The notes: a model not told the origin generated them from the sequence alone. Positions 46,061 through 56,744 are shown, counted from the first letter of the stretch. The stretch is DNA of 60,760 nt from Legionella sp. (GCA_002863045.1 PKDH01000066.1:1-60760), one strand, 5' to 3'. A program made the numbers and translations.

Positions 46061-46133
46061 CCAAAGTTGGTCAAAGCAAAAACTTAATTTCCTAATATAC
46101 TTAAGTAGTTATTAAGTCGATTGGGAGGCTTTT

Positions 46134-46733
46134 ATGCGCAAGATGTGCTTGATTTTAAGTGGTTTCTTTTTACCAATTCTAACCTTAGCCGCAACAAGTT
46201 CAGTATATTGCCCCGCTGGAGCGCAATATATCCAGCTCGGCATGTCGTCTATGCAAGTTAAAAATGCCTGCGGTAACCCTTTAAGCCGACAAAAGATGAA
46301 TCAACCAGCAAGTAAAAAAGTGGCCATGGATCAACTTATTTATAATAACGAAGGTGATTCCCAAGCTTTTTATGGTGTATGGTCATTGCCAATTGGTCAT
46401 AGTAACAAAGGTTTATTGCAACCTTTTAATGGCGAAAGTGGTGGTGGTGCACGTATTAGCGTTAATGTGGTTGATAACAAAATACGTAATATTTATTTAA
46501 ATAATCAATCAACCAATGCTTTTAGCATCTGTGGGGGCCGTAGTGTCGCGGTCGGCGATCCAGTTTCTATGGTTTATAACGCGTGTGGTACGCCTTCTTT
46601 GATTAATCACAGTTTTATTTATGAAGCCATTCCCAGTAACACGCCACCTGAAATTTGGGTGTATCAGCTAAGCCCTTACCAACCGACTTTGTCCTTGACT
46701 TTTATCGATGGCAAACTACAATCCATCAACTAA
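46134..46733 (+). CDS. Secreted DUF2845-type protein with internal repeat
   Basis: A 199-residue protein with GGGAGG before its ATG. Residues 1-20 form a signal peptide (CLILSGFFLPILTLAA). Two related halves each carry a short Cys-containing beta unit: YCPAGAQYIQLGMSSMQVKNACGNP near residue 25 and SICGGRSVAVGDPVSMVYNACGTP near 133. This pattern matches DUF2845 proteins known from Legionella and relatives; the paired Cys may form periplasmic disulfides. The function is unknown. It is separated from yggT by 73 bp and likely has its own promoter. Confidence 0.7.
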   Translation: MRKMCLILSGFFLPILTLAATSSVYCPAGAQYIQLGMSSMQVKNACGNPLSRQKMNQPASKKVAMDQLIYNNEGDSQAFYGVWSLPIGHSNKGLLQPFNGESGGGARISVNVVDNKIRNIYLNNQSTNAFSICGGRSVAVGDPVSMVYNACGTPSLINHSFIYEAIPSNTPPEIWVYQLSPYQPTLSLTFIDGKLQSIN

Positions 46734-46748
46734 ATTTAAGGAGCTTGT

Positions 46749-47036
46749 ATGAGTGAAACCATTGATTCATTAACCATCGCTTTTACTGAAGATGGTGTTG
46801 AGAAAATTAAAGAATTAGGCAAAGAGGTGTTATCTAAAGGCGCATGGACTACCATCATTTTTCGTTATCAAGAGTGGAATGCTGCCAAACAAATTTATAG
46901 CGCGCCTAAATTTGCCATTCGTCGCTATCAAAAACGCAATGATCAATATTGGCTAAAATCTAAATTTGCTATTTCAAGCCCTGACCAAGCGCAAAAAATC
47001 ATCGATATTCTAACCAAATGGCTAGAAGACAATTAA
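46749..47036 (+). CDS. Small conserved-looking hypothetical protein
   Basis: A 95-residue soluble protein with a strong AAGGAG site. No signal peptide or membrane segment is seen. It has an even alpha/beta pattern (LTIAFTEDGVEKIKELGKEVL, then WTTIIFRYQEWNAAKQIYSAPKFAIRRYQK, then KSKFAISSPDQAQKIIDILTKWL). I do not recognise a family. It follows the DUF2845 gene by 15 nt and is likely co-transcribed. Its stop codon shares a TTAA with the stop of the convergent acyl-CoA dehydrogenase gene. Confidence 0.75.
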   Translation: MSETIDSLTIAFTEDGVEKIKELGKEVLSKGAWTTIIFRYQEWNAAKQIYSAPKFAIRRYQKRNDQYWLKSKFAISSPDQAQKIIDILTKWLEDN

Positions 47037-48196
47037 CTAAAAGCATTTAGGCCAGTTAAATGGCGCCCTACAATAAGGGTATGGATATTATCAGTACCTT
47101 CATAAGTAAATACAGACTCTAAATTCAGCATATGGCGAATGATGTGATAGTCTGTGCTAATGCCATTGCCACCTAATAGGTTACGACATTGTCTAGCGAT
47201 GTTCAGCGCTTCACGACAAGCATTGCGTTTGACCAATGAAATCATCGCTGGATGTATTGCTTGCTTATCTTTATCTTTTAAACGTCCTAATTGTAAGTGC
47301 AACCATTGCGCTTTGATAAGCTCGGTATACATCTGCACCAAATCTTGTTGAACCAACTGAAAAGATGCTAAAGGTCGGCCAAACTGGTGGCGCTCAAGCA
47401 GATAAGCACGCGTAAAATCAAAACAAAAACTTGCCGCCCCCATGGCACCCCATGCAATACCGAAACGGGCTTCGTTTAAACAACTTAAAGCCGCTTTAAT
47501 AGAGCTTTTGGTATGAGGCAGACGATTTTCTTCGGGCACAAACACATCGTTGAAATAAAGCTCACCAGTGCTTGAGGCTCGTAGGGACATTTTATTGGTA
47601 ATGGTTTTAACCAAAAATCCTTTGAAAGCTTTTTCAACAATAAATCCTTCAATGCCTTTGGCCGTTTTAGCCCAAACAATGGCCAAATCAGCCATGGGGG
47701 CATTGGTTATCCACATCTTACTGCCATTTAATAACCAACCATTTTTAGCCGGCTTGGCGGTGGTATGCATACTCGCAGGGTCAGAACCTGAATTAGGCTC
47801 AGTCAAGCCAAAACAGCCGATAAGTTGGCCTTTGGCCATAGCAGGTAAAAAGCGCTGGCGCTGTTGTTCACTACCAAAGCGAAAAATAGGATACATGCAT
47901 AATGAATTTTGTACTGATACAAAACTGCGCAGACCACTGTCACCCCGCTCAAGCTCTTGGCATACCAAACCATAAGCCACATAAGACGCATTCGCCCCAC
48001 CATAAGCTTCAGGTAAAGTTAAACCTAATAAACCAAGTTCAGCCACTTTTTCAATAAAAGAAGAGGGAAATATCGCGCGTTCAAATGCGGTTGCAATGGA
48101 TGGCAGTACTTCATGTTCCACCATTTTTGCCACAGTATCGCGTATTAAACGTTCATCATCGCTTAGGTTGCTATCAAAATTAAGTAAGTCATCCAT
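47033..48196 (-). CDS. gcdH: Acyl-CoA dehydrogenase, glutaryl-CoA dehydrogenase type
   Basis: A 387-residue flavoenzyme. The acyl-CoA dehydrogenase signatures are present: IGCFGLTEPNSGSDPASM near residue 130, WITNAPMADLAIVWAKT near 160, and QLVQQDLVQM near 275. The end contains FTYEGTDNIHTLIVGRHLTG, whose Glu is the expected catalytic base. The sequence resembles glutaryl-CoA dehydrogenases, which oxidise and decarboxylate glutaryl-CoA from lysine and tryptophan breakdown; specificity is inferred. No ribosome-binding site is obvious. It lies downstream of ppiD on the same strand. Confidence 0.88.
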   Translation of the reverse strand: MDDLLNFDSNLSDDERLIRDTVAKMVEHEVLPSIATAFERAIFPSSFIEKVAELGLLGLTLPEAYGGANASYVAYGLVCQELERGDSGLRSFVSVQNSLCMYPIFRFGSEQQRQRFLPAMAKGQLIGCFGLTEPNSGSDPASMHTTAKPAKNGWLLNGSKMWITNAPMADLAIVWAKTAKGIEGFIVEKAFKGFLVKTITNKMSLRASSTGELYFNDVFVPEENRLPHTKSSIKAALSCLNEARFGIAWGAMGAASFCFDFTRAYLLERHQFGRPLASFQLVQQDLVQMYTELIKAQWLHLQLGRLKDKDKQAIHPAMISLVKRNACREALNIARQCRNLLGGNGISTDYHIIRHMLNLESVFTYEGTDNIHTLIVGRHLTGLNAFS

Positions 48197-48246
48197 TATT
48201 GTATGGTTTTTAGCTGGGGTTATATTTAAAGCTTAGCAGAACCTAA

Positions 48247-50112
48247 CTATTTTATATGTGCTTGCTTTATCAAAGCATGTACGTAGCCATTATAATCTAT
48301 CACCCCATACATGCCGGCAAGTTGGGTCATCATACCTTTTTGCTCAGCTTCAGTGGTAGGTGCATGCCCTGGATTAATCGCATTAAGGCGCACGAGTACC
48401 ACATTACCATCAGGCAAAACAAGGCTCGTTTGGTTATGAACGGCAGCAAGTTTAAAAGCTAACTGATTAATCATCGCACTTGGTTTTTGAGCATCACGCT
48501 CCGCTTTATAAATTGTTTGCCAGGCCAATTGTTTTTTAGCAGGTAAAAGTGTTTGTGCTTTTTGTTGGTCATTGGATAGCGCTTGAATAAACGCATGAGC
48601 TTGCTGTGAGGCTTGTTTTTTAGCCAGAAGTTGCTGAATATCTGGTTTTACTTTCGCGAAAGTTTGTTTATGTGCTGGGATGCGTTGTTTAATCCTTAGT
48701 ACCACCACACTGTTATCATCCAACGCCACAGCTTCACTATTATTTTGAAGCTCTAAAACATCATTTGAAAATGCTGCAGCCTTAACCTGAGGATAGGCCA
48801 AAATGCCTGTTTTAAAAGTATCATTTCGACCAAAGGCTTTGGTTTTTTCAAGTGGTAAATGAAGCGCTTGTGCAATCGGTTCTAGGGTATCAGATGTTTG
48901 ATAACTAAGTTCTGTGAGTTCTTCTAATAAGTGCGTGTAGCGTTCTGTGGCTTTTTCAGTCAACAGCTGGTCTTTTATCTGTGGTTCAACATCCGACAAG
49001 GGTTTAGGACGCTCAGCTTTATAACTTATCAATTGGATAATTTCATAGCCTTTTGCAGTTTTAAAGGGTTGAGCGATTTGCTGAGGTTTGGTTAAAGAAA
49101 TTAAGACTTTATCCCACACTTTATCCCCTAGCGAAAGTTCTGGCAGCAGACCTTTTTCAGGTTTGGTAAAAGCATCATCAGAATATTGACTGACTGCTTT
49201 ATCAAAAGAAATTTTTGATTGAGCCAGTGCTTGATACAGCGTTTGAGCTTTTGCTTGTATGTCTGCTTTTTGTTGCTCAGTAGGGTTTTCAGGCAAGCTT
49301 AGTAAAATGTGTGCAACACGCCACTTAGCAGGCTCCATAAAATTTGCTTGATTGTCTTTGTAATATTGTGCAATTTCTTGTGCATTTACTTGAGTATGCG
49401 CTTTAACCGTCGGTAAATTTAAACGTACAAACTCAATGATTACTTTTTCAGGTTCTATAAACGCTTGTGGATGGTGTTGATAATATTGTTGCATGCGTTT
49501 GAGTGATATATTTTCAGCGTGCATAAACCATGCTTGTGGAATAATGGTGTATTGATAATCACGTGTTTCAAAATAAAGCTTTGCAAAATTGTTGATATCG
49601 TCAGGCAGCACAAAAGCACCACCTGCAAAGGTAAATTGCTGTTGATTAAGCAACATACCTTGCATCACTTCTTGTTGAAAAGAAAAAGGCGTAAAAAAAG
49701 CATCTCTTAAAGCTTGCTGATAAAGAAGCTTTGAAAAATGACCCTGTTGTTGAAACTGAGAAATGGCTAAAATTGTGGCATCAGCTTGGCGCGGGCTGAT
49801 TAAAAAACCATTTTTATAAGCCGCTTGCTGGGCTACTTTGGTTAAAATCAAATCATCTAATACTTGTTTTTTGATTTTTTCAGCACTTGCATGATTAAGA
49901 TTTGCTGGCGCTTGCTCACGCACTCGACGAAAACTGGTTTCGAAAGATTGTTTGGTGATTGGATAACCATTAATGGTTACCACAACATCATCAGTACGTT
50001 GCTGAGACTGCATATAATATTCGACACCAAATAAAGTAAATGTAAACGCAATTAATACAATAACTATCCAAGCTATCCATCCTTGTATACGTTCATTTAG
50101 CTTTTGTAACAT
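48247..50112 (-). CDS. ppiD: Periplasmic folding chaperone PpiD (SurA/parvulin-like)
   Basis: A 621-residue inner-membrane-anchored chaperone. A single N-terminal transmembrane segment (IAWIVIVLIAFTFTLFGVEYYM, about residues 13-34) is followed by the SurA-like N-domain (VVVTINGYPITKQSFETSF). A parvulin domain sits at about 265-365 (WRVAHILLSL, SQYSDD, GLLPELSLGDKVWDKVL, FKTAKGYEIIQL), and a helical C-terminus follows. GGATGAG precedes the ATG. It follows hupB and two tRNA genes in the classic order. Confidence 0.92.
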   Translation of the reverse strand: MLQKLNERIQGWIAWIVIVLIAFTFTLFGVEYYMQSQQRTDDVVVTINGYPITKQSFETSFRRVREQAPANLNHASAEKIKKQVLDDLILTKVAQQAAYKNGFLISPRQADATILAISQFQQQGHFSKLLYQQALRDAFFTPFSFQQEVMQGMLLNQQQFTFAGGAFVLPDDINNFAKLYFETRDYQYTIIPQAWFMHAENISLKRMQQYYQHHPQAFIEPEKVIIEFVRLNLPTVKAHTQVNAQEIAQYYKDNQANFMEPAKWRVAHILLSLPENPTEQQKADIQAKAQTLYQALAQSKISFDKAVSQYSDDAFTKPEKGLLPELSLGDKVWDKVLISLTKPQQIAQPFKTAKGYEIIQLISYKAERPKPLSDVEPQIKDQLLTEKATERYTHLLEELTELSYQTSDTLEPIAQALHLPLEKTKAFGRNDTFKTGILAYPQVKAAAFSNDVLELQNNSEAVALDDNSVVVLRIKQRIPAHKQTFAKVKPDIQQLLAKKQASQQAHAFIQALSNDQQKAQTLLPAKKQLAWQTIYKAERDAQKPSAMINQLAFKLAAVHNQTSLVLPDGNVVLVRLNAINPGHAPTTEAEQKGMMTQLAGMYGVIDYNGYVHALIKQAHIK

Positions 50113-50161
50113 GATTACTCATCCGTATATCGATATTGGTGAAGAATTTAATATATATAAG

Positions 50162-50185
50162 AAAAACGCGCCACAAAGGCGCGTT
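50162..50185 (-). terminator. Intrinsic terminator after tRNA-Asp
   Basis: On the minus strand AACGCGCC (50178-50185) pairs with GGCGCGTT (50165-50172) around a 5-nt loop, followed by TTTTTC. This is a strong GC-rich stem with a U-run, placed just downstream of tRNA-Asp and before ppiD, so it should end the hupB-tRNA transcript. Confidence 0.85.
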
Positions 50186-50191
50186 AAAATA

Positions 50192-50268
50192 TGGCGGAGT
50201 GGACGGGGCTCGAACCCGCGACCCCCGGCGTGACAGGCCGGTATTCTGACCAACTGAACTACCACTCC
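50192..50268 (-). tRNA. tRNA-Asp (GTC)
   Basis: A 77-nt tRNA including an encoded CCA. The acceptor stem GGAGTGG pairs with CCACTCC. The anticodon arm reads CCGGCCTGTCACGCCGG with anticodon GTC, and the T arm GCGGGTTCGAGCCCCG is standard. Confidence 0.97.
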
Positions 50269-50272
50269 AATT

Positions 50273-50348
50273 TGGTGGGTGCTGCAGGGATCGAACCTGC
50301 GACCCTCGCCTTGTAAGGGCGATGCTCTCCCAGCTGAGCTAAGCACCC
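50273..50348 (-). tRNA. tRNA-Val (TAC)
   Basis: A 76-nt tRNA with encoded CCA. The acceptor stem GGGTGCT pairs with AGCACCC. The anticodon loop in CGCCCTTACAAGGGCG gives TAC. It lies 12 nt after the hupB stop and 4 nt before tRNA-Asp, suggesting processing from a hupB-tRNA transcript. Confidence 0.97.
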
Positions 50349-50360
50349 AAAAACTTACTG

Positions 50361-50633
50361 TTACTGCACTGCTTCTTTAAGCGACTTACCAGCTTTAAAC
50401 TTTGCAACTCGCGAAGCTTTTATTTTAATTGTCTCACCAGTTTGTGGATTACGACCACTACGTTCCGCACGATTAACAATGGAAAACGTACCAAAACCGG
50501 GTAAAACAATTTGATCACCATTTTTTAGTGCTTCAGTAATGGTTGACATAAAACTATCAAGAAAACGACCGGCTTCTGCCTTTGTACTTTCAGAGCTGCT
50601 TGCAATGGCTTCTAATAATTCGGTTTTGTTCAT
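50361..50633 (-). CDS. hupB: HU-type nucleoid DNA-binding protein
   Basis: A 90-residue HU-family protein. It starts MNKTELLEAIA and has the DNA-binding arm region GFGTFSIVNRAERSGRNPQTGETI with the intercalating Pro and basic residues, then KFKAGKSLKEAV. HU bends and compacts DNA. It has GGGG before the ATG and lies downstream of lon in the usual order; two tRNA genes follow. Confidence 0.96.
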   Translation of the reverse strand: MNKTELLEAIASSSESTKAEAGRFLDSFMSTITEALKNGDQIVLPGFGTFSIVNRAERSGRNPQTGETIKIKASRVAKFKAGKSLKEAVQ

Positions 50634-50692
50634 TGTATCCCCTATCCAGTTATTTATCGTTTATTTAAAACAAACTAATTAAATTAACTTAA

Positions 50693-50729
50693 GCAACCCC
50701 TTCCTTGGCAGGCCGTCTATCCGACCAAC
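50693..50729 (-). other. tRNA-like remnant between lon and hupB (tentative)
   Basis: A 37-nt minus-strand segment runs from GTTGGTC to GGGGTTGC and resembles a D-loop-to-variable-loop piece of a tRNA. Its middle, CCTGCCAAGG, is like the anticodon arm of tRNA-Gly(GCC) with one base missing; the segment also aligns ungapped with the nearby tRNA-Asp. The T arm and acceptor stem are not recognisable. It may be a decayed tRNA gene, or chance similarity in an untranslated region. Confidence 0.3.
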
Positions 50730-50749
50730 GAAGTGAAATATACAGAAAA

Positions 50750-53188
50750 TTAATTCGCATGTAAATCATTATTTTCATTTTTTTGTGAAGTTTTTGTGGA
50801 TGTATCTTCATGTGCCGGCGTCTTTTCGACTGGATTTTGTGTAAGTGCTAGCACCAGAACCTCTTCTAATGTTTTAACCGGGTGAACGGTAATTTTTTGC
50901 AAAACGTTTTCAGGAATCTCTGCTAAGTCTTTTTGATTTTCCTCAGGTATAAGCACATGTTTGATGCCACCACGGTGAGCAGCTAATAATTTTTCTTTCA
51001 AACCCCCAATGGGCAAAACTTGGCCTCTAAGCGTAATCTCTCCTGTCATGGCGACATCCGCTTTTACGGGAATTTGGGTAAGCACAGATACCAAAGCGGT
51101 GCACATGCCAATACCAGCACTTGGGCCATCTTTTGGTGTAGCGCCTTCTGGCACATGAATATGAAAGTCTTTGGTGTCATAAAAATCAACAGGTACATGA
51201 AAATTTTTAGCACGACTGCGTACAATGGTCATTGCCGCTTGAATAGACTCTTGCATGACCTCACCCAATTGACCGGTATGTGTAATTTTTCCTTTACCAG
51301 GCATCATTGAGGCTTCAATTGTTAGAAGCTCACCACCCACACTGGTCCAGGCAAGGCCTGTTACTTGACCAACTTGATCAAACTGGCCGGCCAAACCATA
51401 ACGAAATTTTTTAACACCTAGGTATTGCTCGATATTCGCAGCTTTAACACTTACTTGCTTTAAATTAGGATGGGTTAAAATTTCTTTAACCACTTTACGG
51501 CAAATATTGGCAATGTCGCGCTCTAAGTTCCTAACACCCGCTTCACGCGTATAATGTCGGATAATTTCATGAATCGCTTCTTTGGTAATATCAATTTCAC
51601 TTGGTTTTAGGCCATTTAACGTAACTTGTTTAGGGATAAGATAGGTAAGCGCGATATTCACTTTTTCATCTTCGGTATATCCTGCCAAACGGATGACTTC
51701 CATACGGTCTAGCAAGGGCGCTGGGATTTCAAGCGAATTGGCCGTGGCAATAAACATCACATCACTTAAGTCATAATCAACCTCTAGATAGTGATCACTA
51801 AAGGTATGATTTTGCTCAGGATCTAATACTTCTAACAAAGCTGAGGCTGGGTCACCACGAAAATCCATGGCCATTTTATCGACTTCATCAAGCATAATCA
51901 GGGGATTTTTAACGCCTGCCTTGGATAATTTTTGAATAATTTTACCAGGCATCGAGCCAATGTAGGTACGTCTATGCCCTCTTATTTCAGCTTCATCGCG
52001 CACGCCACCTAGCGCAATGCGAATAAATTTTCGACCAGTTGCATTGGCAATCGATTGCCCTAATGAGGTTTTACCAACACCAGGAGGGCCGACCAAGCAC
52101 AAGATAGGTCCTTTTAAACGTTTGACTCGTTTTTGCACAGCAAGATATTCGGTAATACGTTCTTTCACTTTCTCTAAGCCATAATGCTCTTTGTCCAAAA
52201 GGGCATTGGCTTTATCTAAATCAAATTGAATTTTATTTTTTTTCTTCCAAGGAACATTAAGCATCCAATCTAGATAATTACGAATGACGGTTGCTTCAGC
52301 AGACATCGGCGACATCATTTTTAATTTATTTAATTCAGTTAATGATTTATCTTGTGCATCCTTGGGCATGCCAGCTTTTTTAATGGATGCTTCAAGCTGC
52401 TCGATTTCATTGCCTTCTTCATTAAGCTCACCTAATTCTTTTTGAATGGCTTTCATTTGTTCATTTAGATAATATTCACGCTGGCTTTTTTCCATTTGGC
52501 GCTTAACACGTCCGCGCACGCGTTTTTCCACATGAAGCAAATCAATTTCACCCTCAATGGCAGCCATTAGCCGTTCTAAACGCAAACCCACATCCGCAAT
52601 TTCTAATAAGGCTTGCTTATCATCAACTTTTAACCCTAAATGCGCGGCAATGGTATCCGCTAAACGACCCGGCTCATCAATGCTTGCCAGTGAGTTTAAT
52701 ACTTCTGGTGGAATTTTTTTATTCAGCTTGATATATTGCTCAAACTGTGACATCAAAGACCGCATCAAAATTTCAATTTCTTGAGGCTTTAACGCGTCAT
52801 TGACTTCATCTATTAGGGTTATTTGAGCTTCGAGAAAACCCTTTTCATCATTATAATGCTGAACTTGTCCACGTTTTTCACCTTCTACTAATACTTTGAC
52901 AGTACCATCTGGTAATTTAAGTAATTGCAATACACTGGAAAGCGCGCCTACGGTATACACATCATCGGCACCGGGGTCATCATTGGCCGATTTTTTTTGA
53001 GAAACGAGAAAAATCTGTTTGTTATCAACCATTGCAGCTTCTAAAGCTTTGATTGATTTATCACGGCCCACAAATAACGGTATCACCATATGCGGGTAAA
53101 CAACCACATCACGCAGTGGTAGAACGGGTAATATATGCTCTGTTGTCTCAGTAAGTTTGAGCGTTAATTCAGTGTCACTAGTAGACAT
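50750..53188 (-). CDS. lon: ATP-dependent protease Lon
   Basis: An 812-residue AAA+ serine protease degrading misfolded and regulatory proteins. The N-terminal substrate domain ([23 protein letters not shown]) is followed by the AAA+ module, with Walker [10 protein letters not shown] near residue 361 and the VIRLAGYT region. The protease domain has the catalytic Ser in [10 protein letters not shown] and the Lys in [14 protein letters not shown] short Asn/Thr/Lys-rich tail follows. AAGGA precedes the ATG. A terminator separates it from clpX, so it has its own promoter in the 166-bp gap. Confidence 0.97.
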   Translation of the reverse strand: MSTSDTELTLKLTETTEHILPVLPLRDVVVYPHMVIPLFVGRDKSIKALEAAMVDNKQIFLVSQKKSANDDPGADDVYTVGALSSVLQLLKLPDGTVKVLVEGEKRGQVQHYNDEKGFLEAQITLIDEVNDALKPQEIEILMRSLMSQFEQYIKLNKKIPPEVLNSLASIDEPGRLADTIAAHLGLKVDDKQALLEIADVGLRLERLMAAIEGEIDLLHVEKRVRGRVKRQMEKSQREYYLNEQMKAIQKELGELNEEGNEIEQLEASIKKAGMPKDAQDKSLTELNKLKMMSPMSAEATVIRNYLDWMLNVPWKKKNKIQFDLDKANALLDKEHYGLEKVKERITEYLAVQKRVKRLKGPILCLVGPPGVGKTSLGQSIANATGRKFIRIALGGVRDEAEIRGHRRTYIGSMPGKIIQKLSKAGVKNPLIMLDEVDKMAMDFRGDPASALLEVLDPEQNHTFSDHYLEVDYDLSDVMFIATANSLEIPAPLLDRMEVIRLAGYTEDEKVNIALTYLIPKQVTLNGLKPSEIDITKEAIHEIIRHYTREAGVRNLERDIANICRKVVKEILTHPNLKQVSVKAANIEQYLGVKKFRYGLAGQFDQVGQVTGLAWTSVGGELLTIEASMMPGKGKITHTGQLGEVMQESIQAAMTIVRSRAKNFHVPVDFYDTKDFHIHVPEGATPKDGPSAGIGMCTALVSVLTQIPVKADVAMTGEITLRGQVLPIGGLKEKLLAAHRGGIKHVLIPEENQKDLAEIPENVLQKITVHPVKTLEEVLVLALTQNPVEKTPAHEDTSTKTSQKNENNDLHAN

Positions 53189-53240
53189 AATGGAATCCTT
53201 AAAAACAATCGATGCATCCCTATTCGATGTGTCTAAACTT

Positions 53241-53272
53241 AAAGAATAAAGCCCGAAGTTTGACTTCGGGCT
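53241..53272 (-). terminator. Intrinsic terminator after clpX
   Basis: On the minus strand AGCCCGAAGT (53263-53272) pairs perfectly with ACTTCGGGCT (53250-53259) around a 3-nt loop, followed by a T-rich run (TTTATTCTTT). It lies in the gap between clpX and lon and should end the clpX transcript. Confidence 0.85.
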
Positions 53273-53354
53273 ACCTAACTGATGAATAAAGCTAAACTAA
53301 TTGACTTTGATTTTCAATAATTTGACTAAAATGACCCATTTGTTTTGGTTTAAT

Positions 53355-54620
53355 TTAATCTTCACCTACGGCAGTTTGTTGATTTGTGTCAAAAACTAAT
53401 AACGGCTTACTAATATTTTTAATCACATTTTCATCAATAACAACTTTGCTTACATGATCTAAAGACGGTAAGTCATACATGGTATCAAGTAAAATAGTTT
53501 CTAAAATAGCTCGCAAGCCCCTGGCGCCAATTTTACGGGCCAACGCTTTTTTAGCAATTTCAGATAATGCTTCTTCTTTGAATTCTAGCTCAACATTTTC
53601 CATTTTAAATAGCGCGCTAAATTGTTTGGTCAAAGCATTTTTGGGTCGCGTTAAAATATCGACTAGAGCCGCTTCATCTAATTCCGTTAACGTGGTTACC
53701 ACCGGCAACCGCCCTACAAACTCTGGAATCAAACCAAATTTGACGAGATCTTCTGATTCAAGTGCATCAAGAATTAACCTGGTTTGTGTGGCATCATCTT
53801 TCTTTTTAAGCTGAGCGGAAAAACCAATCCCTGAATTATCACTGCGTGCTTTGATGACTTTTTCAAGGCCGGCAAAGGCGCCACCACAAATAAAAAGAAT
53901 GTTGGATGTGTCAACTTGTAAAAATTCTTGTTGAGGATGCTTGCGCCCGCCTTGTGGAGGAACCGAGGCAATGGTACCTTCAATTAATTTCAATAATGCT
54001 TGTTGTACGCCTTCACCAGACACATCACGGGTAATGGATGGATTATCTGATTTGCGTGATATTTTATCAATCTCATCAATATAAACAATGCCTTGCTGCG
54101 CTTTTTCAACATCATAATCGCATTTTTGCAAAAGCTTTTGGATGATGTTTTCAACATCCTCACCAACATAACCCGCTTCAGTTAAAGTCGTGGCATCTGC
54201 CATGGTAAATGGCACATTTAAAAGACGGGCAAGTGTTTGCGCAAGCAGCGTTTTACCACTACCGGTCGGGCCTATGAGTAAAATATTACTTTTACTTAAC
54301 TCAACACCATCATCTGTTTTGTTATAAAGACGCTTGTAATGATTATATACCGCCACAGATAGTACTTTTTTGGCATGCGGCTGGCCAATAACATATTCAT
54401 CTAAAAAGGCTGAAATTTCTTGAGGGGTGGGCAAATGGGTTGGTGGCGTCACACCTGGTTCTTGGCTTTCCTCACGAATAATGTCATTACATAGATCAAC
54501 ACACTCATCGCATACAAAAACCGAAGGCCCTGCAATTAACTTTTTCACTTCATGCTGGCTTTTACCACAAAATGAGCAATACAAAACCTTATCTTTATCG
54601 CTTTTACCTGATTTACTCAT
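53355..54620 (-). CDS. clpX: ClpX unfoldase subunit of ClpXP protease
   Basis: A 421-residue AAA+ unfoldase. The N-terminal zinc-binding domain (CSFCGKSQ...CDECVDLC, residues 15-43) is intact. Walker A is [12 protein letters not shown] near residue 112, Walker [11 protein letters not shown] near 173, and the pore loop GYVGEDVE near 145. The IGF loop that docks ClpP reads IGFSAQ near 265. AAGGGG precedes the ATG. A 150-bp gap separates it from clpP, so it may also have its own promoter. Confidence 0.97.
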   Translation of the reverse strand: MSKSGKSDKDKVLYCSFCGKSQHEVKKLIAGPSVFVCDECVDLCNDIIREESQEPGVTPPTHLPTPQEISAFLDEYVIGQPHAKKVLSVAVYNHYKRLYNKTDDGVELSKSNILLIGPTGSGKTLLAQTLARLLNVPFTMADATTLTEAGYVGEDVENIIQKLLQKCDYDVEKAQQGIVYIDEIDKISRKSDNPSITRDVSGEGVQQALLKLIEGTIASVPPQGGRKHPQQEFLQVDTSNILFICGGAFAGLEKVIKARSDNSGIGFSAQLKKKDDATQTRLILDALESEDLVKFGLIPEFVGRLPVVTTLTELDEAALVDILTRPKNALTKQFSALFKMENVELEFKEEALSEIAKKALARKIGARGLRAILETILLDTMYDLPSLDHVSKVVIDENVIKNISKPLLVFDTNQQTAVGED

Positions 54621-54770
54621 CGCACACCCCTTTTTACTGCTTTCTTAAACAAAAAAATACACAAGCCTAGTGGTATATAAAACTTAGCTAAATTTTAATC
54701 TTTTAGACAATGCTTCTTAATAACATTACATCATAGCAGAAAATAGATAGCTCGTTAATCATATACTTCT

Positions 54771-55394
54771 TTAAGAATCAGTTCTGCTATCCAGAACTTT
54801 ATCAATTAAGCCGTATTCTTGCGCTTTAGATGCACTCATAAAATTATCACGCTCAGTATCCAGCATGATTTGTTCGGGTGTTTTAGCACAGTGTTTGGCC
54901 ATAATTTGATTGAGACGCTCACGAACAGCTAGTGTTTCACGCGCATGAATTTCAATATCAGTTGCCTGACCACGATAACCGCCAAGTGGCTGGTGAATCA
55001 TCACCCGCGCATTAGGCAAACAAAATCGTTTTTCAGGTGCGCCGGCACATAGTAAAAGTGCGGCAGCACTTGCTGCTTGCCCAATACAAAGCGTACTCAC
55101 ATCAGGTTTGATAAACTGCATGGTGTCATAAATCGCCATACCCGCCGTTACCACACCTCCTGGAGAATTGATGTATAACGAAATATCTTTATCCGGATTT
55201 TCTGACTCTAAAAATAAAAGTTGCGCAACGACCAAATTGGCCATATGGTCTTCTACTTCCCCTAATAAAAAAATGATACGTTCTTTTAAAAGACGTGAAT
55301 AAATATCATAAGAACGCTCCCCACGTGAGGTTTGCTCGATGACCATAGGTACAAGGTGGCTCGCGTTTTTAATGGGGTTCATTGAATCTAACAT
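54771..55394 (-). CDS. clpP: ClpP protease subunit
   Basis: A 207-residue serine protease forming the tetradecameric chamber with ClpX. The catalytic triad is complete: Ser109 in GQAAS, His134 in MIHQPLGG, and Asp183 in TERDNFMSA. The two residues after the active Ser are Ala-Ala instead of the usual Met-Gly, a conservative difference. The start codon shares one base with the tig stop (TAATG), so the two are translationally coupled; an ATG four codons later is an alternative start. Confidence 0.97.
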   Translation of the reverse strand: MLDSMNPIKNASHLVPMVIEQTSRGERSYDIYSRLLKERIIFLLGEVEDHMANLVVAQLLFLESENPDKDISLYINSPGGVVTAGMAIYDTMQFIKPDVSTLCIGQAASAAALLLCAGAPEKRFCLPNARVMIHQPLGGYRGQATDIEIHARETLAVRERLNQIMAKHCAKTPEQIMLDTERDNFMSASKAQEYGLIDKVLDSRTDS

Positions 55395-56716
55395 TAAGCA
55401 TTGTCCTCATTTCTAGAATTCATGATGTCATCGTAGGTTTTTTCGACCAACACGACATTGGCTGATTCTGCTGCTTTCTCGGCAACCATTTCTTCCATAA
55501 CCAGTGACTCAACATCGGCTAAACGCTCTTTGTTACCTTGATACCATTGTTTTAATTCTTCTGGATTTTCATAAGCTTGAGCTAAAGTCTCGATGGTTTG
55601 ATTAACCCGTGCTTCATCAGGCTTAATTTCATGAGCTTTGACATATTCGGCAAATAATAAACCTAAGTGCACACGTCGTTCAGCTTGTTTGATAAAAAGC
55701 TCACGCGGTAATTCTGGAATCTGCTCATCATCTTTGTGTTCAGTACCAAAAATACGGTGATACATTTCATGATTGAGATGTTCAATTTCTTTATCAACTA
55801 ACGCTTTGGGCAAATCAAAGGGATTGGCTTGCATCAAGGCATCAAAAACATTGTCACGATTCATCGCACTCACACGGCGCGCTAATTCACGTACCATATT
55901 ATCTTTGATGTCTTTTTTCAAAGCAGTGATACCACCGTCTTTGATATTAAATTTTTGTGCAAAGTCATCATTTAATTCAGGCGTCTCACCTGTTTGTACC
56001 TCATGAAGGGTAATGGTAAACGTTGCCTGTTTGCCAGCAAGTTCTGCTTGGTTGTAATCACTAGGAAAAGTTACTTGAATGTCAAATGATTCATGCAGGG
56101 GCTTATCTATCAAAGCTTCTTCAAAGCCTGGAATAAATGAATTAGAGCCTAAAACAAGTTCTTGCTGTTGATTTTCACCACCGGCAAAAGCCTCATTATC
56201 GATAAAACCTTTGTAGTCTAAGATAACTTTATCGCCCGATTGGGGTCGACGCTCAACTTTTTGCCAGGTTTTATGTTGTTCCTGTAGTTTGCTTATCATG
56301 GTGTCAACATCAGCATCACTAACATTGGCTGTGACTTTTTCAATCTCAGCTTGCTCGATTTCTTTGATGTTTATTTCTGGGAATATTTCGAAAATAGCAG
56401 TATAGGTAAAGTCTTCACCTGCTGCTAATTGTTTGGGTTCAATAGAAGGTGCACCTGCAGGCGTTAAGTTATGGTCGGTAAGTGCTTCATAAAGACTAGA
56501 TTGCACCAAATCACGTGCGACTTCTTCGCGAACACCATTTGAGAAACGTTTACGAATAATGTTCATGGGAACTTTGCCTGGACGAAAACCGGCAACTTTG
56601 GCTTTACGAGAAAGCGTTAATAGGCGTGAGTTAACTTCTTCTTCTATTTTATTGCTTGGCACGGAAACGTGTACTTTGCGCTCTAAGCCTTGACTGGTCT
56701 CAACCGAAACTTGCAT
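55394..56716 (-). CDS. tig: Trigger factor (ribosome-bound chaperone, PPIase)
   Basis: A 440-residue chaperone. The N-terminal ribosome-binding domain has the signature loop [16 protein letters not shown] near residue 43. The FKBP-like PPIase domain runs from about 150 to 245 ([42 protein letters not shown]). A helical substrate-cradling C-terminus follows. AGAGGTGG precedes the ATG. It starts 28 nt after tRNA-Leu and may be read from the tRNA promoter as well as its own. Confidence 0.97.
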   Translation of the reverse strand: MQVSVETSQGLERKVHVSVPSNKIEEEVNSRLLTLSRKAKVAGFRPGKVPMNIIRKRFSNGVREEVARDLVQSSLYEALTDHNLTPAGAPSIEPKQLAAGEDFTYTAIFEIFPEINIKEIEQAEIEKVTANVSDADVDTMISKLQEQHKTWQKVERRPQSGDKVILDYKGFIDNEAFAGGENQQQELVLGSNSFIPGFEEALIDKPLHESFDIQVTFPSDYNQAELAGKQATFTITLHEVQTGETPELNDDFAQKFNIKDGGITALKKDIKDNMVRELARRVSAMNRDNVFDALMQANPFDLPKALVDKEIEHLNHEMYHRIFGTEHKDDEQIPELPRELFIKQAERRVHLGLLFAEYVKAHEIKPDEARVNQTIETLAQAYENPEELKQWYQGNKERLADVESLVMEEMVAEKAAESANVVLVEKTYDDIMNSRNEDNA

Positions 56717-56744
56717 CTAGCCACCTCTGGTAATGTAAAAATAA

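Noticed and set aside
50119..50346. 75-codon minus-strand frame across the tRNA-Val/tRNA-Asp genes
   Set aside because: It is a translation of the two tRNA genes and the terminator; not a protein gene.
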